Shown here: positions 46,886 through 54,559 of the stretch, piece by piece
Layout: every line of letters begins with the position of its first letter
Position numbering within the stretch: the first letter of the stretch is position 1
Origin: Streptomyces sp. NBC_01298
GTDB lineage: Bacteria > Actinomycetota > Actinomycetes > Streptomycetales > Streptomycetaceae
Assembly: GCF_035978755.1 (NCBI RefSeq)
Contig: NZ_CP108414.1
Coordinates: 7,006,001-7,070,000 of the forward strand
Reading direction: 5' to 3'
Length of the DNA stretch: 64,000 nt
Translations under genes and position numbers: made by a program
Notes under the pieces: generated by a model
The model's input: only the letters and a program-made list of their open reading frames with translations
Told to the model about the DNA's origin: nothing
The model's database searches: none

Positions 46886-49168
46886 TCACGCGTCGACCGC
46901 CTTCAGCTCCCAGCGGAGCCGCTCCACGAGCCGTTTGCCGGTGCTCGTCAGCTCCGCCGCCCCCGACAGCCGGTCCAGCGCCCGGTTGATCCGGTCCAGC
47001 CCGCCCGGCTCGGCGGCGGCGGTGGCCCGCCGGTAGGCCTCCACGGCCACCCGCTCGTGCACGTCGGCCAGCAGCCGGGACACCGGGACCGGGCGCTCCC
47101 GCCACGGCGAGGGGTGCTGCCACTCCCCGTCCAGCGCGTACAGGTCGGCCACCTCGGTCAGCGCCTGGAGCCCGGCCCGCCGCCGCCCGGTCAGCAGCGC
47201 GAGCGCGGTCTCCGCCACGCCCGCCGCGTACGGCACTCCGAGCGCGCCCGGACCGTGCCGCCCGGCCTCGCCCCAGCCGCGGGCCCGGGGCCCGCCCGCG
47301 AGCGGGGTCAGCGTGGTCAGCCCGGTGGCGGCCGCCCGGGCGAACTCGGGCACCGAGGAGTGCAGCAGCGCCCACGCCGCGTCGAGGCGCTCCCGCCACT
47401 CCTCGGCCTCCCCGGCGCCGAGCCGCAGCCTGGGCGGGCGGGCGAAGCAGTTGCGGTGCGGGTCGAGGTCCTCCAGCGCCACGGGGGCCGTGTCCGGCCC
47501 CGGCGACCAGGTGCGTACGGGCTGCCAGCGCGCGTCACCCGCCGCGGGCCCGAAGCGGTGCTCGGCGCGGCCCTCCTCGCGGACGGCGTACCCCCCGTCG
47601 GCGGCGTGCAGCGCGGCCCGCCCCTCGGTGCCGGGCTCGCCCAGGCGCAGCAGGCCGAGCGTCGGCAGGTACACCTCGCCGTCCCGGTAGACGACCTCGG
47701 CGGGCAGGTCGAGCCCGCCGCGCAGCACGGCGGCGGCGGCCAGTGCGGTCAGCCTGCGGGCCGCCTGAGGGGCGCCCGGGCCCTCCTGGGCGGGGTCGAG
47801 GCAGGCCATGACCCAGGTCCGGGTGAAGGGGTGGGCCAGCACGGCGTCCAGCGCCTCCGCGCCCGTCGGCCCGGCCCGCTCCACGGAGCCCAGCACCTGC
47901 CAGGCCCGGTCCCAGTCGGAATCACCCGTACGGCGGTCGTTCAAGAGGGCGAGCAGGTCCCGCGTGAGCTGCTCCTGGGAGCCGGCCAGCGCGGTGGGGT
48001 CGGACAGTTCCGGGGCGCTCGCGCGGGTGCTCGTACGGCCCTCCACGCCGTCGACGAGCTCGCGCAGGTCGGTGCAGTAGACCGAGGGGTTGTCGAAATC
48101 GCCGACGGCTTCCGAGTCGGAAAGGTCCTCGGGGCCGGCCTTGTAGCGGTGCGTGTAGAGCCCGCCTCCGCACGAACGTACGACGGGGCAGCGGCGGCAC
48201 GTGTCGCTGACGCCGGCCAGTCCCAATTGCCGGGCGCGGACCCCGGGATGGGACGCGACCAGATCGAAGGCGTGGTCGAAGACGTTGAACCCGGTGGCGG
48301 CGGCCCCCTCGAAGGCGCTCTTCAGGGAGTCGACCTGCTCCAGGGTCCCGTCGGTTTCCACGACCACGAGGTCGGTGGGCGCGAGGCCGAGCGCCTCGGT
48401 GAGGCTGGGGCCGCCGGCCAGGGTGGAGAACAGCGAGTCGAAGAGCCGTACGGGGACCGGGCGTCCGAGGTGCTCCCAGTGGTCGAAGACCCGCAGCAGC
48501 CAGCGCGCGTAGGTGTCGGGGGCCTCGTCGGGGCGGACCGGGGGCGTCTGCCAGGTGGCGTGCGGGAGGAGGAAGTCCACGCGCGGCGGGTCCAGTTCGA
48601 CGAGGGCGTCGAGGACGGCCACCGGATCGTTGGCCACGTCGATGGTGCAGAGCAGACCCTGGTAGAGGTGGCGGTAGGGCTCGGTGCGCAGGAGGTCCAC
48701 GGCGGCGAGGACCAGGGGGTGACTGGTGCGTCCGTCGGCGAAGCGGCGGTGGCGGTCGTTGGCCGCGCGGTCCCCGTCGAGGGAGACGCTGACGCTGACG
48801 CCGAACTCCGCGAAGAGGTCCAGGTAACGGCGGCTGAGCTGGAGGCCGTTGGTGTGCATGCGCAGGTCGAGGTCGGCGATGCCGTCGAGGGCGCGGGTGA
48901 ACTCCTCGCACACGAGCCGGAGGCGGGCGGTGCCCGCGAGAAGCGGTTCCCCTCCGTGAAGGATGACCGTGACGGAGGGGAGTGCGTGTGTCCTTGCGTG
49001 TTCGGCGAGACGCGACGCGGTCTGGGCGATCACCTCGGGGGAGATCACTTTGGGCCGGCCACGCCAGCTCTGATCTGCGTGTTCGTAGACATAGCAATGA
49101 TCACAAGCAAGATCGCATCTGCTGTGAACTTTCAGGACGATCTCGCGAAAAGCGATCAGGCCGGTCAT
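46886..49168 (-). CDS. fxsB: FxsB: radical SAM/SPASM cyclophane-forming peptide maturase
   Basis: 760 residues. The radical SAM cluster motif is CDLACDHC (Cys18, Cys22, Cys25), followed by HGGEPLL and HTNGLQL typical of peptide maturases. A SPASM region at about 320-365 contains CRRCPVVRSCGGG and a later VYC for auxiliary Fe-S clusters. FxsB enzymes join the Phe ring to a side chain two residues on, in the precursor's C-terminal FxS motif. A C-terminal part of about 350 residues resembles the HExxH-type domain fused to FxsB proteins. Here the expected His-Glu-x-x-His is not seen, near GVAETALALLTGRRRAGLQ. 29 bases downstream of fxsA. Confidence 0.9.
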   Translation of the reverse strand: MTGLIAFREIVLKVHSRCDLACDHCYVYEHADQSWRGRPKVISPEVIAQTASRLAEHARTHALPSVTVILHGGEPLLAGTARLRLVCEEFTRALDGIADLDLRMHTNGLQLSRRYLDLFAEFGVSVSVSLDGDRAANDRHRRFADGRTSHPLVLAAVDLLRTEPYRHLYQGLLCTIDVANDPVAVLDALVELDPPRVDFLLPHATWQTPPVRPDEAPDTYARWLLRVFDHWEHLGRPVPVRLFDSLFSTLAGGPSLTEALGLAPTDLVVVETDGTLEQVDSLKSAFEGAAATGFNVFDHAFDLVASHPGVRARQLGLAGVSDTCRRCPVVRSCGGGLYTHRYKAGPEDLSDSEAVGDFDNPSVYCTDLRELVDGVEGRTSTRASAPELSDPTALAGSQEQLTRDLLALLNDRRTGDSDWDRAWQVLGSVERAGPTGAEALDAVLAHPFTRTWVMACLDPAQEGPGAPQAARRLTALAAAAVLRGGLDLPAEVVYRDGEVYLPTLGLLRLGEPGTEGRAALHAADGGYAVREEGRAEHRFGPAAGDARWQPVRTWSPGPDTAPVALEDLDPHRNCFARPPRLRLGAGEAEEWRERLDAAWALLHSSVPEFARAAATGLTTLTPLAGGPRARGWGEAGRHGPGALGVPYAAGVAETALALLTGRRRAGLQALTEVADLYALDGEWQHPSPWRERPVPVSRLLADVHERVAVEAYRRATAAAEPGGLDRINRALDRLSGAAELTSTGKRLVERLRWELKAVDA

Positions 49169-49197
49169 TCCACCAGTCTAGAGCGCTGACTTCCTCG

Positions 49198-49362
49198 TCA
49201 GAGTGCAGAGTTGAAGATGGGCGTCTGAACCTTTCGGCCGGATTCCGTCGGGAGGACGCGACCCAGGGTCGCGGCCGCGCGCGCACCGCGGACATCGATC
49301 CGGTCGAGCGGCACGCGAGTGGCGGTGACGGTGCTGGCCGGGTGGGTTGCGGAGGTGTTCAT
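49198..49362 (-). CDS. fxsA: FxsA: FxSxx-COOH RiPP precursor peptide
   Basis: 54 residues, MNTSATHPASTVTATRVPLD at the start and ending TPIFNSAL. The last five residues are Phe-Asn-Ser-Ala-Leu-COOH, exactly the FxSxx terminus that defines substrates of FxsB. The leader part (RVPLDRIDVRGARAAATLGRVLP) is the conserved recognition-like region. ATG at 49362 has GAGGA 8 bases upstream; an ATG at 49407 would add 15 residues but lacks a ribosome site. The expected product carries a three-residue cyclophane between Phe50 and Ser52. It is the first gene of the reverse-strand fxs operon. Confidence 0.9.
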   Translation of the reverse strand: MNTSATHPASTVTATRVPLDRIDVRGARAAATLGRVLPTESGRKVQTPIFNSAL

Positions 49363-49706
49363 GACGCCGTCCTCGGGGAGGTCATGGGGAATGGGAGGGG
49401 TTGACATTGACGAGAAGCCAGTGTCTGGCGCGGACTTTACCTCCCCGGCCACTGATCGGCGTGCCGAACTGCCCAGGTCGTCGCTACAGAGTGATGTCCT
49501 GTGCAGGGCCGATCGGGCGGCTCTGGTAAACATGATCGAATTCCCCCGGACCCGGTATTCGCCCGTTTGCCTTACGGCAAGATCCTTTCCATTTGCGGTG
49601 TCGGCGTTCGCGGCTCCCGATCGGGGGCGGCGGCCCCTGGTCGGGAGGCGCGACCGTGCCGCGGTCGCGGTGGTCCCGCGTCCGCGGACCGGGACCGGCG
49701 CGGTCG
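49363..49706. other. Upstream region of the fxs operon
   Basis: About 340 bases without a gene, expected to hold the fxsA promoter on the reverse strand. A small hairpin TTGCC-GTAA-GGCAA (around 49570) and an AT-richer patch near 49530-49600 are present, but no convincing -35/-10 pair was identified. Confidence 0.4.
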
Positions 49707-49734
49707 CAACTCGCCTTGCTGTGAAGGCGAGTTG
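49707..49734 (-). terminator. Hairpin downstream of the alpha/beta hydrolase gene
   Basis: Perfect 11-bp stem CAACTCGCCTT / AAGGCGAGTTG, 6-base loop, 65 bases after the reverse-strand hydrolase stop. It shields the fxs promoter region from read-through. Confidence 0.65.
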
Positions 49735-49798
49735 ACGGCGCCGTGCGCGGTGGGCCCGCGCCCGTGTCTGCGCCCGCGCCCGTGTCCGCGCCGGTCGC

Positions 49799-50701
49799 CT
49801 ACGCCGGCTGCTGTTCGTTGACGGGAGGCGCGGGTACCTCCCTGAGCAGCCAGGTCAGTACGTCGGGCAGGGCGCGCAGGGCCGCGAAGTGCGCGGCGGC
49901 CGGGTCGATGTTCGTGGTGGCGCCCGGGATGCGGCCGGCCAGCCAGCGGGAGTGACCCACGGGGGAGAACACGTCGAGCTCGCCGTGCCAGATCAGCACC
50001 GGGCAGCGGATGTCCGCCGGGTCGAAGCCCCAGGGGCTGCTGAAGGAGATGGCGTCGTCGATCCAGCCGTAGGCGGAGGTGCGGACCCCTTCGCGATAGT
50101 TGCGCAGCAGCATGGCCCGCAGCCCCGCGTCGGCGACGATCATGCGGTCGCTGTCGGTGAGCTCGCGGCGCAGCTCGTCCAGCAGCCGCCCGGGGTCCTC
50201 GGCGATCCCGGCGGCGCGCGGGATCAGCCGGGCGGCGAGCTCCTCCGGGTCCCGGCCGGCGGTGGAGTGCTCCCGGATGTTCGAGGGCGACATGCCCTCG
50301 AACCAGTCCAGGTCCTCGGCGTCCCGCGGTGCCAGGGAGACCAGGGCGGCGGTCCGGGTGACCCGGTGGGGGAGCAGGGCGGCGCAGGCCAGCGCGCCGG
50401 GGGCGCCGCCGGAGCGGCCGGCCACGGCGAAGGTGTCCAGGCCCAGGGAGTCGGCGATCGCGGCCACCTCGGTGGCGACGTCGGCGACGGTACGGCCCGG
50501 ATGGCGGTCGGAGCCCCCGTAGCCGGGGCGGTCGTAGGCGATGAGCTGCATCCGGCGCTGGTAGAGGACCATGCCCCGGGGTGCGGGGCCCAGTCGGCTG
50601 CCGGGCATGCCGTGGAGCAGAAAAACGGGTTTGCCGTGCGGGTCGCCCCAGCGCTCCACCGTCAGATTCCGTCCGTCCGCGACGCGCACCTGACTGCGCA
50701 C
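49799..50701 (-). CDS. Alpha/beta hydrolase
   Basis: 300 residues. The fold is clear from FLLHGMPGSRLGP (oxyanion strand), YDRPGYGGSDRHPGR and the nucleophile elbow AGRSGGAPG (Ser97). LIWHGELDVFSP carries the acid Asp and the late PAAAHFAAL the catalytic His. It is cytosolic, with no signal peptide. The substrate is unknown; it resembles proline iminopeptidase/esterase-like members. GTG start. It is divergent from adhE across 300 bases. Confidence 0.88.
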   Translation of the reverse strand: MRSQVRVADGRNLTVERWGDPHGKPVFLLHGMPGSRLGPAPRGMVLYQRRMQLIAYDRPGYGGSDRHPGRTVADVATEVAAIADSLGLDTFAVAGRSGGAPGALACAALLPHRVTRTAALVSLAPRDAEDLDWFEGMSPSNIREHSTAGRDPEELAARLIPRAAGIAEDPGRLLDELRRELTDSDRMIVADAGLRAMLLRNYREGVRTSAYGWIDDAISFSSPWGFDPADIRCPVLIWHGELDVFSPVGHSRWLAGRIPGATTNIDPAAAHFAALRALPDVLTWLLREVPAPPVNEQQPA

Positions 50702-50791
50702 GCGCTCCCTCCCTCACGGTCGACGCGACTCGTCACGGTGATTGTGCGCGCTGGGGGAGGAGTGCGGTAGGGCGCACTTCGCCCGAAATTC

Positions 50792-50809
50792 TTGTGAAAG
50801 TTTTCACAA
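50792..50809. promoter_or_regulatory. Rex operator upstream of adhE
   Basis: TTGTGAAA-GT-TTTCACAA, a perfect palindrome of two 8-base half sites. It matches the known Rex box pattern (TTGTGAA...TTCACAA). Rex represses fermentation and respiration genes unless NADH is high. It lies 193 bases before the adhE ATG and 91 bases before the hydrolase start, so it could affect both. Confidence 0.85.
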
Positions 50810-51001
50810 GCGCACAGGGGTCTTAGGTCCCACGGTATCCGTGCAGGTCGGAGGGGTGATGGAGGGGGCGTGAACGGGCGTGAACGGTCCTTCGGCCCGG
50901 TGGATAAGGGCTTTTTCGGCGGCACGGCTTCCGCTTTTGGGTGTCGAATTGAGTCATCAGGAAAGCGGTTCAGGTTGAGTCGAAATGAAGGAGTTCCTGC
51001 C

Positions 51002-53638
51002 ATGCAGGCGAACGAGATGGTGGATGGACTGGTCCAGGGGGCGCTCAAGGCGCTCGACCAGTTCTCGTCGTTCAACCAGGAGCAGGTCGACCACATCGTC
51101 AAGAAGGCCTCGCTGGCCGCGCTGAGCCAGCACGGCGAGCTCGCCCAGCTGGCCGTCGAGGAGACCGGCCGCGGCCTCTTCGAGGACAAGGCCGTCAAGA
51201 ACCTCTTCGCCTGCGAGCACGTCGTGAACTCGATGCGCGGGCTCAAGACCGCCGGCGTCATCCGCCGCGACGAGCTGAACGGCATCACGGAGATCGCCGA
51301 GCCCGTCGGCGTGGTCTGCGCGATGACCCCGGTGACCAACCCGACCTCCACCACGATCTTCAAGGCCCTGATCGCCCTGAAGACCCGCAACCCCATCATC
51401 TTCGCCTTCCACCCCTCCGCGCAGAACTGCTCGGCCGAGGCCGCCCGCATCGTCCGCGATGCCGCCGTCGCCGCCGGCGCCCCCGAGAACTGCGTCCAGT
51501 GGGTGACCGCCCCGTCCATGGAGGCCACCGGCGCCCTCATGAACCACCCGGGCGTCTCCACCATCCTCGCGACCGGCGGAAACGCCATGGTCAAGGCCGC
51601 CTACTCGTGCGGCAAGCCGGCCCTGGGCGTCGGCGCGGGCAACGTCCCGGCGTACGTCCACAAGAGCGCCAAGCTCGGCCGCGCGATCCACGACATCGTG
51701 CTCTCCAAGGCCTTCGACAACGGCATGATCTGCGCCTCCGAGCAGGCCGTCATCCTCGACACCGAGATCTACGAAGCGGGCCTCGCCGAGTTCAAGCGGC
51801 TCGGTGCCCACGTGGTCTCCGCCGCCGAGAAGACCAAGCTGGAGCAGTTCGTCTTCGGCACCACCGCCTACGCGGCCGACGCCAACGGCGCCAAGCTGAA
51901 CCCGGCGGTCGTGGGCAAGTCCCCGCAGTGGATCGCCGAGCAGGCCGGCTTCACCGTCCCCGCCGACGCCTCGATCCTCCTCGCGGAGTGCAACGAGGTC
52001 GGCGAGAACGAGCCGCTGACCCGCGAGAAGCTGTCCCCGATCCTGGCCGCCCTGAAGGCCTCCGACACCGAGCACGGCCTCGAACTGGCCGCCGCGATGG
52101 TCGAGTTCCACGGACTGGGCCACAGCGCCGCCATCCACGCCGAGGACGAGGAGCTCGTCGAGGAGTTCGGAAAGAAGGTCAAGGCGATCCGCGTCATCGC
52201 CAACTCGCCCTCCACCTTCGGCGGCATCGGCGACGTCTACAACGCCTTCCTCCCCTCGCTCACCCTGGGCTGCGGCTCGTACGGACACAACTCGGTGTCG
52301 AACAACGTCACCGCGGTCAACCTGATCAACGTCAAGCGGATCGGACGGCGCAACACCAACATGCAGTGGTTCAAGGTCCCGCCGAAGATCTACTTCGAGC
52401 GCAACTCCATCCGCTACCTCGGTGAGATGGACGGCATCAGCCGGGTCTCGATCGTCACCGACAAGACGATGGTCTCCATCGGCTTCGTCCAGAAGGTCGT
52501 CGACATCCTGCAGGCCCGCGAGGGCGCGGTGTCGATCCAGATCATCGACAACGTCGAGCCCAACCCGGAGCTCTCCACCGTCCAGGCCGGCGCCGCGATG
52601 ATGCGCGACTTCAAGCCCGACACGATCATCGGCCTCGGCGGCGGCTCGCCGATGGACGCCGCGAAGATCATGTGGCTGATGTACGAGCGCCCGGAGGTCG
52701 AGTTCGCCGACACGAAGGAGAAGTTCTTCGACGTCCGCAAGCGTGCCTACAAGTTCCCCTCGCTCGGCGAGAAGGCCAAGATGGTCGCCATCCCGACCAC
52801 CTCGGGCACCGGCTCCGAAGTCACCCCGTTCGCCGTCATCTCCGACCCGGCCGCGGCCCAGAAGTACCCGCTCGCCGACTACGCGCTGACCCCGAACGTC
52901 GCCATCGTCGACCCGATGCTGCCGATGGGCCTCCCGCCCAAGGTGACCGCCGACTCCGGCTTCGACGCCCTGACGCACGCCACCGAGGCCTACGTCTCCG
53001 CGTACTCGAACGACTACACCGACGGCCTGTGCCTCCAGGCCATCAAGCTCATCTTCGAAAACCTGCAGCGCTGCGTGGTCGACGGTCCGAACGACCCCGA
53101 GGCCCGCGAGAAGATGCACAACGCCTCCACGGTGGCGGGCATGGCCTTCGCCAACGCCTTCCTGGGCATGGTCCACGCCATGGCGCACACCCTGGGCAAC
53201 ACCTTCCACGTCGCCCACGGCCGCACCAACGCCCTGCTCCTGCCGCACGTGATCCGCCACAACGGCACGGTCACCCACAAGGCCACCCCGTGGCCCAAGG
53301 CCGAGGTCTACCGGGCGCCGGAGCGCTTCCAGGAGATCGCCAAGATGCTGGGCCTGCCGGCCGCCACAGCCGCCGAGGGCGTCGAGTCCTACGCCAAGGC
53401 CGTCGAGGACCTGCGCGGCAAGTGCGGGATCACCTCCTCCTTCGCCGAGGAGGGCGTGGACGAGCAGGCCTTCATCGAGGCCCTGCCGACCCAGGCCATG
53501 AACGCCTACGCCGACCAGTGCGCCCCCGCCAACCCGCGGATGCCGATGATCGACGACCTGAAGCAGCTCATGCGCCAGGCGTACTACGGCAACGCCGAGG
53601 GCGCCCCGGCCAAGAAGGCCGCCGCCAAGAAGAAGTAA
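51002..53638 (+). CDS. adhE: Bifunctional acetaldehyde-CoA/alcohol dehydrogenase
   Basis: 878 residues. The N-terminal CoA-acylating aldehyde dehydrogenase has catalytic Cys244 in DNGMICASEQAV. The C-terminal iron-dependent alcohol dehydrogenase (from about 460) has GLGGGSPMDAAK for NAD and the metal ligands in GFDALTHATEAYVS and MVHAMAHTLGNTFHVAHGRTNA. It reduces acetyl-CoA to ethanol with two NADH, or runs in reverse. ATG has AAGGAG 8 bases upstream. The protein ends in a Lys/Ala tail (PAKKAAAKKK) not needed for catalysis. Control by Rex is indicated by the palindrome upstream. A full-length AdhE in an aerobic actinomycete suggests redox balancing under oxygen limitation. Confidence 0.96.
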   Translation: MQANEMVDGLVQGALKALDQFSSFNQEQVDHIVKKASLAALSQHGELAQLAVEETGRGLFEDKAVKNLFACEHVVNSMRGLKTAGVIRRDELNGITEIAEPVGVVCAMTPVTNPTSTTIFKALIALKTRNPIIFAFHPSAQNCSAEAARIVRDAAVAAGAPENCVQWVTAPSMEATGALMNHPGVSTILATGGNAMVKAAYSCGKPALGVGAGNVPAYVHKSAKLGRAIHDIVLSKAFDNGMICASEQAVILDTEIYEAGLAEFKRLGAHVVSAAEKTKLEQFVFGTTAYAADANGAKLNPAVVGKSPQWIAEQAGFTVPADASILLAECNEVGENEPLTREKLSPILAALKASDTEHGLELAAAMVEFHGLGHSAAIHAEDEELVEEFGKKVKAIRVIANSPSTFGGIGDVYNAFLPSLTLGCGSYGHNSVSNNVTAVNLINVKRIGRRNTNMQWFKVPPKIYFERNSIRYLGEMDGISRVSIVTDKTMVSIGFVQKVVDILQAREGAVSIQIIDNVEPNPELSTVQAGAAMMRDFKPDTIIGLGGGSPMDAAKIMWLMYERPEVEFADTKEKFFDVRKRAYKFPSLGEKAKMVAIPTTSGTGSEVTPFAVISDPAAAQKYPLADYALTPNVAIVDPMLPMGLPPKVTADSGFDALTHATEAYVSAYSNDYTDGLCLQAIKLIFENLQRCVVDGPNDPEAREKMHNASTVAGMAFANAFLGMVHAMAHTLGNTFHVAHGRTNALLLPHVIRHNGTVTHKATPWPKAEVYRAPERFQEIAKMLGLPAATAAEGVESYAKAVEDLRGKCGITSSFAEEGVDEQAFIEALPTQAMNAYADQCAPANPRMPMIDDLKQLMRQAYYGNAEGAPAKKAAAKKK

Positions 53639-53643
53639 GCCCG

Positions 53644-53682
53644 AGAAGGACCCTTCAGAGGGACCCTTCAAAAGGACCCTTC
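53644..53682 (+). repeat. Three 13-bp tandem repeats after adhE
   Basis: AGAAGGACCCTTC, AGAGGGACCCTTC and AAAAGGACCCTTC follow one another without gaps. Each contains GGACCCTTC and the first is nearly a palindrome, so the transcript could form several small hairpins. Confidence 0.85.
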
Positions 53683-53710
53683 TTCTTCCTGAGAACCTCC
53701 GCTAAGGAGC

Positions 53711-53752
53711 GGAAAAGCCCGTCCGGGGCGCTAAGGCCCGGGCGGGCTTTCC
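53711..53752. terminator. Bidirectional terminator between adhE and tetR gene
   Basis: 14-bp stem AAAGCCCGTCCGGG / CCCGGGCGGGCTTT with one G-U pair; the outer A/T bases give a short T-run in both directions. The flanking genes converge on it. Confidence 0.82.
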
Positions 53753-53785
53753 ACATGTCCGGGCGCGGTCGGGGCGCCGGCGGCC

Positions 53786-54394
53786 TCAGGTGTGCGGGAT
53801 CAGCAGGGCCGCCGCGGAGCGGGCGCGCTCCAGGGAGGTGGCCCGGTCGGCGCCGCGCTCGCCCAGGACCACCCGGGTGCTCAGCCCGTCCAGCAGGGCG
53901 AGCAGCTCCGAGGCCCGGGCGGGGACGTCCAGGCCGGGGGCGAAGCGGCCCTGTTCCACCCCCTTGGCGAGCAGTGCCTCCAGATCCCGCTGCCAGCCGT
54001 CGTCGATCTCCTGCTGGGCGGCGCGCAGCGGCTCGTTCGAGGGGATCCGGGCCCACAGCTCGATCCAGAGCGTCCAGCGCGGATCGCGGGGGCCGCGGGG
54101 CAGGTAGAGCTCCAGGAAGAGCGCGAGCTTGCGGTGGGCGGTGACCCTGCGGCTCAGCAATTCGGCGCGCTCCGCGGCCAGTTGCCGTTCGCTCCAGTTC
54201 AGGGCGGCCAGCAGCAGCCGGTCCTTGCTGCCGAAGTAGTACAGGATGTGGCCGCCGCTGGTGCCGAGCCGTTCGGCGAGCGCGGACATGGTGAGCGCCG
54301 CCAGCCCGTCCTCGGCGATCGCCGTCATGGCCTCGTCCAGCATCCGCTCCTGGGCGATCTGCCCGTCGCGCCGCCGTGCCGCTCCCGCTGCCAC
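53786..54394 (-). CDS. TetR-family repressor
   Basis: 202 residues. The N-terminal helix-turn-helix (IAQERMLDEAMTAIAEDGLAALTMSALAERLGTSGGHILYYFGSKDRLLLAAL) is canonical. The C-terminal domain resembles the BetI/TetR_C_6 group. GTG start. It is divergent from the NCS1 permease gene, and the gap carries two similar palindromes. It is the likely repressor of the permease and the following amidohydrolase; the ligand is probably a purine, pyrimidine or related heterocycle (inference). Confidence 0.92.
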   Translation of the reverse strand: MAAGAARRRDGQIAQERMLDEAMTAIAEDGLAALTMSALAERLGTSGGHILYYFGSKDRLLLAALNWSERQLAAERAELLSRRVTAHRKLALFLELYLPRGPRDPRWTLWIELWARIPSNEPLRAAQQEIDDGWQRDLEALLAKGVEQGRFAPGLDVPARASELLALLDGLSTRVVLGERGADRATSLERARSAAALLIPHT

Positions 54395-54444
54395 CCGTAC
54401 CGCCTTCCCGATCTTCGTGGGCCGACCTTATCCCGGACAGGGTC

Positions 54445-54505
54445 TTGACGGGGTCCGGGTCGGCAGCGCATCTTGAATGCCATTCAAGAACTTAGAACGG
54501 CGTTC
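54445..54505 (+). promoter_or_regulatory. Promoter with paired TetR operators
   Basis: A -35 TTGACG lies at 54445-54450. A 19-bp perfect palindrome TCTTGAATG-C-CATTCAAGA lies at 54471-54489, over the expected -10 and transcription start. A second, shorter one, GAACG-G-CGTTC (within TTAGAACGGCGTTCAA), lies at 54495-54505. Centres are 20 bases apart, about two helical turns. Confidence 0.8.
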
Positions 54506-54559
54506 AAGGTCGCTTCGACGGTTCTCCAGATCACCGGTACGCAGGTCAGGGGCAGACGC

